Source: Ceratotherium simum simum (lineage: Eukaryota; Chordata; Mammalia; Perissodactyla; Rhinocerotidae). From it: DNA of 64,000 nucleotides. Position numbers and translations under genes: made by a program. Below are positions 12,655 to 24,440 of the stretch, piece by piece; position 1 is the stretch's first letter; each line of letters starts with the position of its first letter. The notes beneath the pieces were generated by a model, which was not told where the DNA came from, did no database searches, and saw only the letters and a list, made by a program, of their open reading frames with translations. The stretch is from positions 17,554,732 to 17,618,731 of the forward strand of contig NW_004454170.1 in assembly GCF_000283155.1 (NCBI RefSeq). Reading direction: 5' to 3'.

Positions 12655-13960
12655 TGTTCGAGACGGACTCATTCATTTGTTCAGCCTCCACAATGGGCCA
12701 GGCAGGGTGCCATATCCTGGACACACCACAGTGAACAGGACAGATGTGGTCCTGCTCTCATGGAGCTTGCATTTCGTGGGAGGAATGGATGAAATAAAAC
12801 ATTACACAAATAACCAGAATAGTACAATGGTGGTAAGTGCTCCAAAGAAAAATAGAGCCTAGAGTGTGATTTCTAGGGAAAGCTGACTGTGTTTAGAGTC
12901 GATGCCCATGGACGATTTTCCTGAGAGTATGCCCTTTAAACTGGGATCTAATAGGTGGTAGGAGTTGATCAGAAACAGAAGGATGTGCCAAGGGAACAAA
13001 CTCATGCAGAACAGCATGCCCAAGGCTCTGATGGAGGCGGAGCTGGGTGTGTGTGTGAGTCTGACAAAGGCCAGCGTGGCGATAGTACAAAAAGCAAGGG
13101 CCAGCGAGCCTAGAAAGGCTGGCAGAGGCCACACGCCTTGTGGATCATGTTAAAGATTTTGGTCTATATTTCAAGTGCAACAGGAGCCCAGTGAAGGGTT
13201 TTAAAAGGGAAGTGACATGGGAGATGTGCACTGTTTAAAAATCATTCTGGCTGCAGATGAGAGAATGGATTGAAGAGGAACAAGAGAGAAAGCTGGAAAG
13301 ACAGTCAAGAGGTGGCTGCAGTGATCTGGGGAAAGAAGATGGCAGCTGGATCAGAGCAGGTGTAGCGGGGATGGAGAACTGGGACAGATTGGGATGTATT
13401 TTGGATGTAGCATCCATAAGACTAGGTGTTTGGTGGGAGACAGAAGAAGGAGCAGGAGGAAACACGGATGACAGAGTGGCTTCTGGCTCAGGCAACTACA
13501 TTAGGTGGTGGGGCCCTTTTACAGGGATGGGGGAGACTGGAAAAAGAGGACGGTAGGAAGAATCAAGACTTGATTCTTACACACAAGAAGCAGTGTAAGG
13601 CTCATTACTCTGAGGTATTTAGGAATGGTGCTAACAGCAGGTAATTAGATAGTTAAGCCTGGAGCTCAGAAGAGCGTTCTGGGCTAGAAATATAAATTTG
13701 AGTTATCAGTGTATAGTCAAGGGACTTTCAACAATATCCCCTGGGGAAAGTGTGTGAGAAGAAACGAGGGCCCAAAGGAGAAGACGCAGCCAGAAAAATG
13801 GAAGGAAACGGGACAGTGCGATGGCACTAAAGCCAGGAGCTTCAGGAGGGAGTGCAGGAGCAAGTGTGTTGGATGTCACTGAGAGATAAAGTAGGATATA
13901 CTGATCCATACCCAGATACTGAAGGTGACATGGCTCAGTTTTCAATGCTCCAACTACTCT
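12655..13960 (-). repeat. Long L2 LINE relic, reverse orientation
   Basis: It opens with the reversed tail (TTCATTTGTTCAGCCTCC, CATGGAGCTTGCATTTCGTG) and runs through CATTCTGGCTGCAGATGAG, GTGGCTGCAGTGATCTGG and GTATTTTGGATGTAGC. These are antisense L2 3' sequences. Open frames across 12.1-12.7 and 12.9-13.5 kb come from this and the neighbouring MIR. Confidence 0.75.
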
Positions 13961-16421
13961 GAGTTTATATCCAGCCCATCAGAATAAGAGTCTATGCTAA
14001 AATCTTCACCAGCATAAATACCTACTAGGTGAAGCCTGAAACCTCTGTACACTAAAAGCTTCCCAAAAAGATCACCCTCTCTCCCCACCCACCCCTGCCA
14101 GGAGAGCCTAGGACAATGGAGGCCCAGGCGCTGTCTTCCAGACTCTGGGCCGGGCCGTGGCGGGTGCTGCTCTGAGGGCCCCTCGGAGGTGACAGAAATA
14201 GCCGCATAGATAATAAGGTCTGTACTTGCTCCCAAACTGCTAAGAACACTGAGTGTTGATTAAATTTTCATACCTCCATGACAGATCTCTTTTTCCCTGT
14301 CTTTTTTTTTTTTTTCCAGTGTTTCTTTTTTAGTTGTTATTCCTATTTCAAAAACACAAAGAAAACACAATAAAAGGGATTCTCTCCTTGCATGTGTTTT
14401 GGCTTGAGGTTTCAGGGCTGTCCAGGCACGGCTCTGGCTCAAAGGATAGGTGGTGTCACCGCACCTGGAGAGGAAGTGCGCACCCTGATTCCCAGCCCCC
14501 AGCTGCTTTCTGCCCGTTTCTCCCTCTGTCCTTACAGGCGGCTCTTTCACTGCCTCTTCAGGCAGCCTTTTGTCCTTCCCTTTGTCCATGTCATGCCTCC
14601 TCCCCCACCTGAGTGTTCTTCGCGCTGCCTCTACTTTCCCTTTCTGCTTCCTTCTCAACTGCATCCTAAGTTAAATACATGACTGTATGGGCATGCCTGC
14701 ACACACTCAAAATCACTTTCTTGTCTCTCCCATTCCTTCCTCGCTCGCTCCATCTCTGCACAGCTCTCCTATTTCCATTCTCAGGGAAGAGCTATCAACT
14801 AGAGATCGTGGCTTTCTGAGAGAAGACAAATAATTGCCCATTGCTTTCTCCCCACCCAGAATGACAAATGGGGCCTTTCTCATCTCTCCCACACCAGGAG
14901 GGTTTGAAGGTCACCGTCCTCCCCTTGTTCTACAAATTGGACTTAGAAAGGGATAAAAGATTCACTCTGACCTCCATTAAGAAACTCCGGGCTAGGTTAA
15001 GGGAGGCATCCCCGGGGCAAGTCCCCACCTAAGGAGATCCGAGTGGTCCTGAGAGGCCTCCTCTCCTCCCTCCAGCTGAGCTATGGGATCAGATCCAGTT
15101 GGAGGTTAAAGCAGGGCAAGGTGTGTAGTAAGCACAGTTCTACCTCAGTCCCACAGGAATTGTGACAGGTGACCCAATTTATCTCATGTGACTCGGCAGC
15201 AGCCTCACCCTTGTCAATAGAAAGTGGCATAAAGAGCCTAATTACATGAGCACAGGACCTGGCACTGTGCAGGGAGAACCTACCGGCCCTGAAGCACACA
15301 CTGCCTCCAGGGGCCAAACCCAACCACTCCATCTCTTTCCACTTCCCAAACTCATCTCAAGGGAAGTGTACTCAACCTCGGTTCCTATTCCCAAATGATC
15401 CCACGGCTGCCCCTCTCCACGAAAAGCATTATCTCGAGCCTGCCTGGAAGAAGGGTGGGAAGTTCTATGTGCTGTGTTGATATCTGGAAGAAGGTGTTGG
15501 GGTCTGAGGGTCCTGATTATTACCCCAAAAGGAAGACCAGCAGAGGTGGGGAGGGTTCCCCAAAGGCCCACACTCTGGCGGTGGATGGGACCCCAGGCTG
15601 AGACAGGGTCAGAGTGGAACTACTCACCTGCTATAGGCCTCAGAACGCAATGGGACTTGAAAGCTGGACATCTGGGCACAATTCATGGGAGTCAACAAAT
15701 CAAGATGAGTCCAGCAAACACGAGAAACCTAGCCCCTCTCTTAAAATCAGTGCTTCCAGAATGCGAATAGCTGGCCAGCTCTGTCACCCGCAGGGGAGGG
15801 CAAAGTATGGAGGGGAATGGGTCAGAGGGCAGTCCCCAAGCTTCATTTCAGCTAAGCGTTGCACGTCTTCTACCATCACTCTCTGCCTGAGGTCCACAGG
15901 TGGGCTGCTGCCAACCTGATCCCTGCTTCCCTGGAAACCCGATGGTAAGCCAGGACACATCACCAGAGACGGAAAGATAGGCAGGCAGAGGCAAAAACAG
16001 GAGGGGATAAGAAATTGGCTCCTCTAATAACTAAAGAATCCTTCCTGGGTAATCAAGAATTCTTTAGTACAGAGGATCAAAGGTGAAAGATGCTTAACAG
16101 CATCAGACCAGTCTTCAAGTGTTCCAAACCCTCCAGGACTTTCATCAAAAGGACAGCCCTACTTTAACATTCTCTCTTATGAAAAAAAAAAAAAATGCCA
16201 TGAGCAAAGTCTCCAGCTAGGCACAGTGGCAGGGGAGCAGGTACCTGTTCTCTCTTGGAAATACTAATTACAGTCTTCATACATGCATGCCTCATAAAAA
16301 AGTCAGTTTTCACACACAGCTACTCCCTACAACAGTACCACAAATCAAAATATAACACACAAGCATATTAAACAACTTCTCTATTCTCCTTAATGGCGCT
16401 TTATCAACACGTATTTTGAGA
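13961..16421. other. Unassigned intronic stretch of 2.5 kb
   Basis: No repeat was recognised over most of this segment. A GC-richer patch lies at about 14090-14200, a T-run at 14302-14315 and an A-run at 16183-16195. Open frames occur on both strands with no recognisable product. Being repeat-poor, it could hold conserved non-coding sequence, which only alignment can show. Confidence 0.4.
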
Positions 16422-16612
16422 CAGTCGTAGCATAATGATTAAGAGCATACACGGGGAACAGGCTGCCTTGGTTTTCTCAACCGTAAAATGGGGATGTAAC
16501 AGTCCTATCTCACAGGGTTGTTGGGAAAACTAAGTGGATTTATACCTATAAAGTGCTTGGAACAGCACTTGGCATATAAGATGTGCTATATAAGTACTTG
16601 CTATGATTCCTC
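16422..16612 (+). repeat. MIR SINE
   Basis: CATAATGATTAAGAGC, CCGTAAAATGGGGATG, TCTCACAGGGTTGTTGGG and CAGCACTTGGCATATAAG follow the MIR order. Confidence 0.88.
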
Positions 16613-16674
16613 ACCCTGGTCTTTCCACAACACTAACTATCCACAAGGATAAAACAAGATGTCTTCCAATTCTT

Positions 16675-16863
16675 TTTTTTTTTTCCCCCCACAGCCCCAG
16701 TAGATAGTTGTATGTCATAGCTGCACATCCTTCTAGTTGCTGTATGTGGGACGCGGCCTCAGCATGGCCCGACAAGCAGTGCATTGGTGCGTGCCCGGGG
16801 TTTGAACCCGGGTCGCCAGTAGTGGAGCATGGGCACTTAACCGCTAAGCCATGGGGCCGGCCC
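16675..16863 (-). repeat. ERE SINE, reverse orientation
   Basis: A poly-T and poly-C start leads into CCCCAGTAGATAGTTGTATG, ATCCTTCTAGTTGC and the reversed tRNA-like head ending GCCATGGGGCCGGCCC. A perfect 17-bp duplication, GATGTCTTCCAATTCTT, flanks it at 16658-16674 and 16864-16880. The 3' portion differs from the ERE at 24.1 kb and matches the one at 55.7 kb. Confidence 0.95.
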
Positions 16864-16880
16864 GATGTCTTCCAATTCTT

Positions 16881-17424
16881 AAGGCCAGTAAGTTTTCCTT
16901 CCTGGTTTTAAGGTTCACATACCTTCCACTCATTCACAGATTCAAACCCTACCCAGTGGTGTCTTAGGTTTGCTGTGACACCAGCTCTGAGCCTGGATGA
17001 AGGCCTTAGGAGGACTCCCGGAGGCATTCTGATCTCCTCCCTTTCCCCCAGCCAGAGACTGCACAGTTATCTCCGCACATAAATATGAGTCTTGTGGACC
17101 CTCAAATGACTGACTGTTGTTTTTGTTAATATGACCCCAATGAGGCCCTTTGTGGATTCATCTAATCTCAAACCTGGGATGGTCAGTTTGCTATGAACAC
17201 TAAGGACACCCAGGTGAATGGCTCAACCCTGGGAAGGCCAGCTGGCTTCTCCCATGAGAATGCTGCTCTGAGAGCACAGATGAGGTCCCTTATGGCAGCC
17301 AATCATCTCACAAATGCACTCCACTGGTCACCAGTGGGCCTGGTGCAATGGCCAGGGAGTACCAGTAACTGTAACAGATACAGGGCATCGACCCTCCCCC
17401 CCAACACACACACACATACCATGA
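16881..17424. other. Unassigned intronic stretch
   Basis: No gene or dispersed repeat was recognised. A short CA repeat lies at 17403-17417. Confidence 0.4.
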
Positions 17425-18330
17425 ACTCATATTCTATCACTTATTCACTCAGAAAATATTCACTAAAAACTTATCTTGTGCCAAACATTCATCTGAGCAG
17501 CAAGTGTTCACAGCAGTGAGTGAGACAAAATTCCTGCCCTCATGAGGCTTATACTCTAGTGGGATGAGTTAGCCTATAGACAAAATAAAAATAAATATAC
17601 GCTGTGGTAAATGGTGATAAGTACTCCAGAAAGAAAGAAAGCAGGAAGGGGGATAGAGAGTACTGGGAAGGGGGAAGTCCAATTTTAAATAGGCTGGTCA
17701 TGAAAGGACTCAGTGAGTAAAGACCCAAGGAGGGGAAAGAGGGAGCCCACTCTGATAACTGGGGAAGAACATTCCAACAAGACAGCAAAATAGCAAGGCT
17801 CCAAGGTAGAAGCATGCTTGATGAGTCTAAAGCAAGAATACCACCATGGCTGGAGCAGGTAAGTGAGGGCCAGAGTAGGAGATGAGCAGAAGGTGGTGGG
17901 GGAGCAGATCGTGTGGGGTCCAGCAGATCCCTGCAAGAGCCTTGGGTTTCACTCAACAAGAGAAGAGGAGCCACGGGAGAGTTCCCTGCAGGAGTGACAC
18001 GCTCTGACTTACACTGACTGGGGTCATAAGCATAGACTGCAGTGAGGCAATGATGCAATCAGGAAGACACTGCAGCAACTCAGGCAAGAGACATGGTGGT
18101 CTGGACTGGGGTGTAGTGCTGGAGGTCAGGTTGGTGGTCAGATTCTCGATAAATATGAAAGGCAGAGTCAACAGTAATTACTGATGAGTTAAATGTGGGG
18201 TATAAGGAAAAAAGGGAAGTCAAGAATGGTTCCAAGATTTGGTAGCTACAGTGTCTAATAATGAATAATGTAACAGGTATGAATAACGATGTACAGGTGA
18301 ATGATGTACAAACTGAGACCAGCTGGGAGA
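17425..18330 (-). repeat. Long L2 LINE relic, reverse orientation
   Basis: It begins with the reversed tail (TTATTCACTCAGAAAATATTCAC, CCTGCCCTCATGAGGCTTATAC) and continues with GTGATAAGTACTCC, CATTCCAACAAGACAGC, GGCTGGAGCAGG and GTCAAGAATGGTTCCAAG. These are antisense L2 landmarks. The 169-residue open frame at 17549-18058 is its sense side and is not a gene. Confidence 0.8.
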
Positions 18331-18399
18331 GATCAGACGCCTCTGAGAGCAGCAGCAAAGGAATCGTGAGAGGAGCCATGCATTTGAAAAGTGAGCATT

Positions 18400-18465
18400 C
18401 CAGCACTTGGCACAGTGTCTAGCACATAGTAGGCCCCCCATAAACGTTTGTTGAATGAAAAGGAG
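18400..18465 (+). repeat. L2 or MIR 3' tail fragment
   Basis: GCACTTGGCACAGTGTCTAG, CACATAGTAGGC and GTTTGTTGAATGAA match the shared L2/MIR-type tail. Confidence 0.65.
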
Positions 18466-18880
18466 TACAGTTACAGAAATAAAAACCAAGCTTTACAAAC
18501 AAAATCATCTTGAAGGAAAATATAACTTTTACAGGAGAAGAGGAATAGGCAAAAGGAAAGGAACCAAACAAGAATAGAATCGGATTGAATAGCTCTCCCC
18601 ACACCTGAAATTCTATCATCCTAAATCTGCAGCTAGCTCATAGGCTGGTAGTGGGAATTCCTATTTTCCTTCCCTATGGCGAAGTAGTCCCTATCATAAT
18701 CAATAAACTGGCCCTAGAGCACATCATTATCCTGATAACTTCCTAAGAGAAGTAATAATGCTAAATTTAGGCTAAATTCCAGAAGAAATAGCTCTAAGAG
18801 AAAACCCCAAAGTTCTCAGGGCCTTTATAATAGGCCCACTGCTGTGCTAATACACATTAAGTTGTAGTTCCTCAGAGCTC
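18466..18880. other. Unassigned intronic stretch
   Basis: About 400 bp of A/T-rich DNA with nothing recognised. Confidence 0.4.
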
Positions 18881-19865
18881 AGTTCTTGGTCCTCTCCTCT
18901 ACCTATACCTTCTCCCTATGGGACATCAGCCAATCAATCCCATGACTCTAAAACCATTAACAAATGGGTGCTTCTCAAATGTGTATCTCCTGTCCTGCCC
19001 TCTCCTCTGAGCTCCAGACTCACACATCCAACCACTCATTTATTATGACATCCCCAACCTGGATATCTAATAGGCATCAAATAGGCATCTCAATTTAACA
19101 TACTTCCAACTGAGCTCTTGACCCTGCCCAACCAACCTACTCCTTCTCTAGGCCTTTCTGTCTTGGTAAATGGCACCAATGTTAATACATTAATGCAACT
19201 GAGGAGCCATCATTGGTCCCTGCCTTTCTCTCACACCCTACAGTCAATCCATCAGCAAGTCCTACCAGCTCTACCTTCAAAATACATCCCAATCTGACCA
19301 CTCTTGTCACTGCCAGTGTGACCATCCCAGACTCTGCCACCATCACCTTCCAACTACCTTCACTCTTGCCCTACCATGGCCAGTTCTCCACACAGCAGCC
19401 AGAGTGATCTGTCAACACAGATGGGATCATATCACTCATCTGCTCAAAATACTTCAAAGACTTCCCATCAAACACAAAACAAAATCCAATAAGGCCCAAT
19501 GTGATCTGGCTCCTACTCCCTCTTTGATCCCTTCTCCCTCCTGCCCTCTTGGAATGCTCTTGGCCTTCCTGCTGTTCCTTGAACCTATCAAGCAATCACT
19601 CTGCCAAGCAAGTCACTGTGAGGTTTCTCTATGAAGTCTTTCTTGACCACCTCAGACAGAATATGGCCATAATCTTTATTGCCCCCATATAACTCGGTCC
19701 ACTATGCTGAAAGGGATTATAACACTTCATCATGGCATCCATTGAACATAGTCTGTCTTCTCTCCTTAAGGGCAGGAACAAAATCTCTTTTACCGTCCAA
19801 CACCTGGCACAGGTCCTGGCAATTAGGAGGCCCTCTAATGTTTGTTGTGTAAATTAAGTTCAACT
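18880..19865 (+). repeat. L2 LINE relic, ORF2 end and 3' end
   Basis: CTCAGTTCTTGGTCCTCTCC, GAGCTCCAGACTCACACATCC, TTCTCCACACAGCAGCCAGAG, GGAATGCTCTTGGCC and the terminal CACCTGGCACAGGTCCTGGC are in L2 order. Stops and indels show it is dead. Confidence 0.8.
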
Positions 19866-19923
19866 GAACTGCCCCTCATCCACCATCTCCTCTCCCATTC
19901 TGCTCTAACTGTTGGCAGCTGGG

Positions 19924-20182
19924 AGTAGTGGAAAGAGTCTGGGCTTTTCTAGTTAGGCAACACCAGGTTCCAATCCAGGCTTTCCACCTTTATAGCTGTA
20001 CAACCTTGGGCAGGTCACTTAACCTCTCTGTGCCTCAACTGTCTCATTTGTAAAATGGTGAACGATCAGAGTCAACTTCAAGGTTACAGTAAGAATTAGA
20101 GGTCATACATGTAAAGTGCCCAGCACAGTGCCTGGCACACAGGTCGGTATAAGATAAATGGTTGCTGGTATTATTATCCATG
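19924..20182 (+). repeat. Nearly full-length MIR SINE
   Basis: GTAGTGGAAAGAGTCTGGG, GTACAACCTTGGGCAGGTC, CTTAACCTCTCTGTGCCTC, CATTTGTAAAATGG and CAGTGCCTGGCACACAGG cover MIR from head to tail. This is the most complete MIR in the window. Confidence 0.93.
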
Positions 20183-20184
20183 TA

Positions 20185-22750
20185 TTTCCTGTCTTTCATC
20201 TCTCTTTTCAGCATTACCTAATATTCAAAGAGATCCCAACAAAGCATGGTTTGTCCTGAAAGAGAAAGGCTAACACAACAAGAAAGACAAAAAGATACAC
20301 GGATGGGAGGAAAGGATTCACTCCAGGTGGTATAAGGGGGAAGTGGCAGATTGAAGCCACGGGAAACAAGATGATGACAACAGAAAGATATTCCCCTCCT
20401 CCTCGCGAGCCAACCTCTGCTCACTTCTGAACTGACCATGACTGCAGAAGCCACAGAGGCTCCAAGTGGGCCCGGAGGTCATTGCTCCTCTGAGTGCCAG
20501 GGCGGGCCTCATAAAGGAGACTGGTTGCCACAGCAGAAAAGGATATGCAAGCTCTTCCCAATTAGAACAGGAATTTAATTAAACCAAGAGAGAAAGGAGA
20601 GATGGGGAGATGATTAAGGCCCCAGCATATTTCCTTCCTTGGAGGCAAGGGGAGGAGGCAGGGCAGAGCTAGAATTCACCCCCACTCACAATCTGCCCCT
20701 TTCCTCCCTGGCCCTCCCCCATCTCTTCCACACCCCCTATTTCTCACTCCCCCTGGGCATCCTTCTTCCTCCTTTTTTGGACACCTAGGCCCCTACCCCA
20801 AAACCAGCCTTGTGCAAAGCTCTCCCTCAAGACATATGTGCTGCTGACTCATTCTCCCAGCTGTAACAAAGCTGAAAACTTTTAATTCCCCAGTTATTAT
20901 CTTTTCTCGCTCTTTCTACTTCATCTTGCTTCATGTTATGAATTATGTACAGTACTTCTGGTACTCAAGAAAGACCCTTTATCAAATCTGTACAAAAGAG
21001 AATTCATGAGTGACTCTGATCCACCAAGAGTCTCTTCAAAGGACAAAGAGCTACCCTGGCCTGCAGGGAGCTGGAGCTTGAACATGCACATGTACACGTG
21101 CGTGCACGGGGGGCACACGGCTCTGTGGAGACCCCTGAAACCTCCTTTGGACCCAGTGACTATAACACACCCTAAGGACATTTGCCCTTACGTGCCTGCC
21201 CTCTGTTAGGCTGCACAGGCCAGGGCACATAGGAGAGGGATGTGACCAGCTACCTTTCCAGGTGGGGTAGCTTACCACAGACTGTGCAATCCGCAATAGT
21301 AGGCCATGCCTTAGTTTTTTTATTTATAAATCGTAAATCAAGATATGTCCACAGGAGGCTGCTTCCTAAATGCCTGAGACAGAGAAAGCTCTTCAAGATC
21401 CTCCAGCAAAAGGGCTTGATGCATACAAGCCACAGCACACCCACGCCTCACCCTACTGAAGGGAGGGGAAAAAGCCACACTGTGTTTCTTTTGGCCCCTT
21501 TCTCTGAATCTCCTCTGTCCAATGTCCCATCTTTCTCCCTCCTCATCGCCCACCTCCCAACTTGCTAACGGCACCCGAGATCCAGTTTAAATAACCTACT
21601 TTGCAGTGTATTTAGCTTTAAATGGAAGTCGTCAGACAAATGCAATAAATAACCTGAGTACAAAAGAGAGGCCCGCACCCTCCCTCTCACTCTGTCACAC
21701 ACACATGCACACACAGACTAAATATAGGCAATTACTCTCCGTGGTAACCTTTCCCAGCCTTGGCATGCTGATGGTCACAGCTGCTTCTAGTAGTGTAGGA
21801 CGGCAGGCAAGGTTCACGTCCCCGGGTAGACTGAGGTCCCAGAGGGTGGACCAAGACTGCTGGCTCAATGAGGCGATGGAATCTGTAGTCCAGGAGAACT
21901 GGAGCCACAGACGCCCACCTCTTTTGGGAGCATGATCTTGGTGACTTGGCTAGCCATGGGTGCCTCTCTGCTATTCCTTCCCAACGTGCTCAGGTGGCAT
22001 GCTCCCTGAGGGGCTATGTCATGCCACTCTGAGGCAACCTGCTACAGAAGAGGAACCTGTCACAGACAGAGGAAAGTGGGAGACCTGGAGAAGGTGAGGA
22101 AGGTGGGGAGAGAGCCCTGAGTGGAAACCCTGGGAGAAAGGGAAGCTTGTGACAGAGATGTGCCAGCCTGACTACCCAGCCCCGCCTGTGTTTGGGGGAC
22201 ATGTGCTGCTAAGAACTCAAATGTGACATGACTGGTGGTGAGGGAGGTGTGATCAACTGGGTGTGCAAAGGCTTGCTGCCCTTTGGGTCTGGCCTTTCCT
22301 TCCAAATCATTAAAGGCAGCCTCTCTGCTTCAATAAGACAGCCGTAACTGGCAGCACTCACAAAGGCAGGTGGGGGCACACCTCAATCATTCAGATAAAG
22401 GTGGAGTCCTCTGGGAAAGGACTCAAGCTCCCAAACTCCCTTTCTTTTCTGCTTCATCTAGAAATCTGCTGTTTTTACACAAATTACTCAGGGAGTGGTG
22501 GCTTTGTTTTACATCATCAAGGAAACAGTTGAACAAGGTCATGGTATTACGATGTTTTGTGCACAAAGGAAAGAGAAAGACCCTAACAATATTTTGAATA
22601 TATATTCTACCTTTCTTCCAAGGGGTCCCATTGACCATATCTGTCAAAACACATTTAAAGATGATATGCATAAAGTCTGCATTGTAAGGCTCAATAATAG
22701 AAATCCTCCTAACATAACTGTTCATAACCTTAAACTATTTTAATAGTACC
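20185..22750. other. Unassigned intronic stretch of 2.5 kb
   Basis: No dispersed repeat was firmly recognised. It contains a pyrimidine-rich block at about 20690-20780, an alternating purine-pyrimidine tract at 21082-21108 and a CA-rich patch at 21695-21718. Open frames on both strands (up to 109 residues) show no recognisable domain. Confidence 0.4.
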
Positions 22751-22754
22751 ATAA

Positions 22755-22988
22755 ATTTATAAAGCATATCTCAGTGCACAAAGCACTTTCACACATAGAT
22801 TCTTATTTAATTCTTACAACCATAATATGAACTAAGTAGTGTGTTCCAATTTAGCAGAAGAGGAGAATGAGTCTCACTAAAGTCATATGACTTGCCAAGA
22901 CCATGGTGGGGGGAGGGGAGATTCCAAGAACAAAACCTGGACTTGAACTCAAGTCTTCTGAGTACAATCCAATGTCTAATACTACCCT
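22755..22988 (-). repeat. MIR SINE, reverse orientation
   Basis: AAGCACTTTCACACATAG, TTATTTAATTCTTACAACC, ATGACTTGCCAAGACC and CTTGAACTCAAGTCTTCTGA are the reverse complement of MIR. Confidence 0.82.
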
Positions 22989-23947
22989 ATTCCTTACAGT
23001 ATTTGCAATACCAGCCTAATTCGTTTTCTAAGATATTCATTCTTTGGTGACAAGTTACCTAAACAACTTCTAATTCCTGTTAAAATTAATGTAAAAAGCT
23101 CAATGTCAGTAGAATGGAAAAGAAAACTCAAGCACCAAGCTGTTAATAGCAATACTGTGCATTCACAAGTAAATTATTTATATCAATATAATTATATTAA
23201 TAGACTAATCTGTTATAGAGATAAAATCTATATTATCATAGATTTTTCTAGCCTTCACAGATCAGAGAATTTTCACAAAACAAAGACAAAAGAATGTGGG
23301 CTTGCAAGAGGGTTGTTAAACTTTTTATTTTGCCAAGAAAGGACATTAACATTTTAAATTTTTTAATTCAATTTCAAGTTGAGGAAATTTAGTTTCATAA
23401 AAACCCATATTGCCATTATTTTCTCATTATGCCAGACTGGTAAGAACTTGATCAAGAGCTCGGCCCTGGCCCATTCAGGAACACTGCTGTAGGTAAATGT
23501 CGATCTGCCCTAACACACACAAAGTGTAATAAGTCCTGAAGCACGTTAGAATTCGGTAGCAGCTGCAACATCAGCATTTCACCAGTTATTCAGAGGTTAT
23601 GCAAGTTAGCAAGAACTGGTATGAATACTTAAAATGCATTCAGAAGCCATTTTTGCACCAAATACAGGTATGTTTTTCAATATGTACATAATATAAACAA
23701 CACTATATTTCTAAGCAAAAACATAGGACATGAGAGCACCCAGCATACAGAACAGAGACCGACAGCAAACAGATGCTAAGGAATGGAAAACGATGGGAGA
23801 ATTTGCCTTACATGCCCTTGAAGCAACCAGCCACTCTCTTTGAATAAGCAAAAAGAAATCTGCTCATTTAGCAAAACTGAGTTTATAAGTGCACAGCTCA
23901 CACAAGCAAAAAGTTATAAAATGTGCACTCATCTAGCAAGGGATGAG
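22989..23947. other. Unassigned A/T-rich intronic stretch
   Basis: Just under 1 kb of mostly A/T-rich DNA with no gene or repeat family that I can name. Confidence 0.4.
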
Positions 23948-24440
23948 TATATTTTTCAAAGCACTTTCATATGTTTTATTTCATGTAATTGCTACAAGAC
24001 TCTTCTGAGGTAGGAACAACAGGCAGTGTTACCCGCATATTACTAATGAGGAGACTAATGCACATTTATTTATTTGTCTACTTGACACTTAAAAAGAGAG
24101 GTAGGGGCCGGCCCTGTGGCGCAAGCGGTTAAGTGCGCGCGCCCCGCTACGCGGCCCGGGGTTCACCGGTTCGGATCCCGGGCGCGCACCAACACACTGC
24201 TTGGCAAGCCATGCTGTGGCGGCGTCCCATATAAAGTGGAGGAAGATGGGCATGGATGTTAGCCCAGGGCCAGTCCTCCTCAGCAAAAAGAGGATTGGCA
24301 GATGTTAGCACAGGGCTGATCTCCTCACAAAAAAAAAAAAAAAAGAGAGAGAGAGGTAAGTGTTTTGCCTGCAATCACAGGGCTCGTGGTGGGAGGGGAT
24401 CCAGTGGCCATGCCTCAGTGTAAGTATCAAATCCCGAGCT
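23948..24440 (-). repeat. MIR SINE, reverse orientation, split by an ERE
   Basis: The left part (23948-24103) has TTTCAAAGCACTTTCATATG and TACTAATGAGGAGACTAATG. The right part (24345-24440) has GTGTTTTGCCTGCAATCAC and CAAATCCCGAGC. They join into one antisense MIR when the ERE between them is ignored. Confidence 0.78.
24104..24344 (+). repeat. Young ERE1 SINE
   Basis: The element starts GGGGCCGGCCCTGTGGCGC, with GCGGTTAAGTGCGCGCGCCC and an intact B box (GGTTCGGATCCC). Its body is GCGGCGTCCCATATAAAG, GATGTTAGCCCAGGG and AAAGAGGATTGGCAG, ending in an A-tail of about 16. Roughly a dozen CpG sites survive in the first 90 bp, which points to a recent insertion. AGAGAGGTA occurs on both sides, though a GA repeat blurs the duplication. 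Confidence 0.95.

Noticed and set aside
12098..12724. 208-codon open frame on the minus strand
   Set aside because: It runs through an antisense MIR and the start of an antisense L2, so it is translated repeat sequence.
16780..16863. Possible tRNA gene (B-box-like TTTGAACCCGGG)
   Set aside because: It is the tRNA-derived head of an ERE SINE with a poly-A tail and a 17-bp target duplication. No acceptor-stem pairing of a real tRNA is expected.
17549..18058. 169-codon frame on the minus strand
   Set aside because: It is the sense reading of an L2 3' region; the landmarks match the repeat and not a protein family.
24110..24195. CpG-dense patch considered as a CpG island or promoter
   Set aside because: It is under 100 bp and lies wholly inside the ERE1 head.
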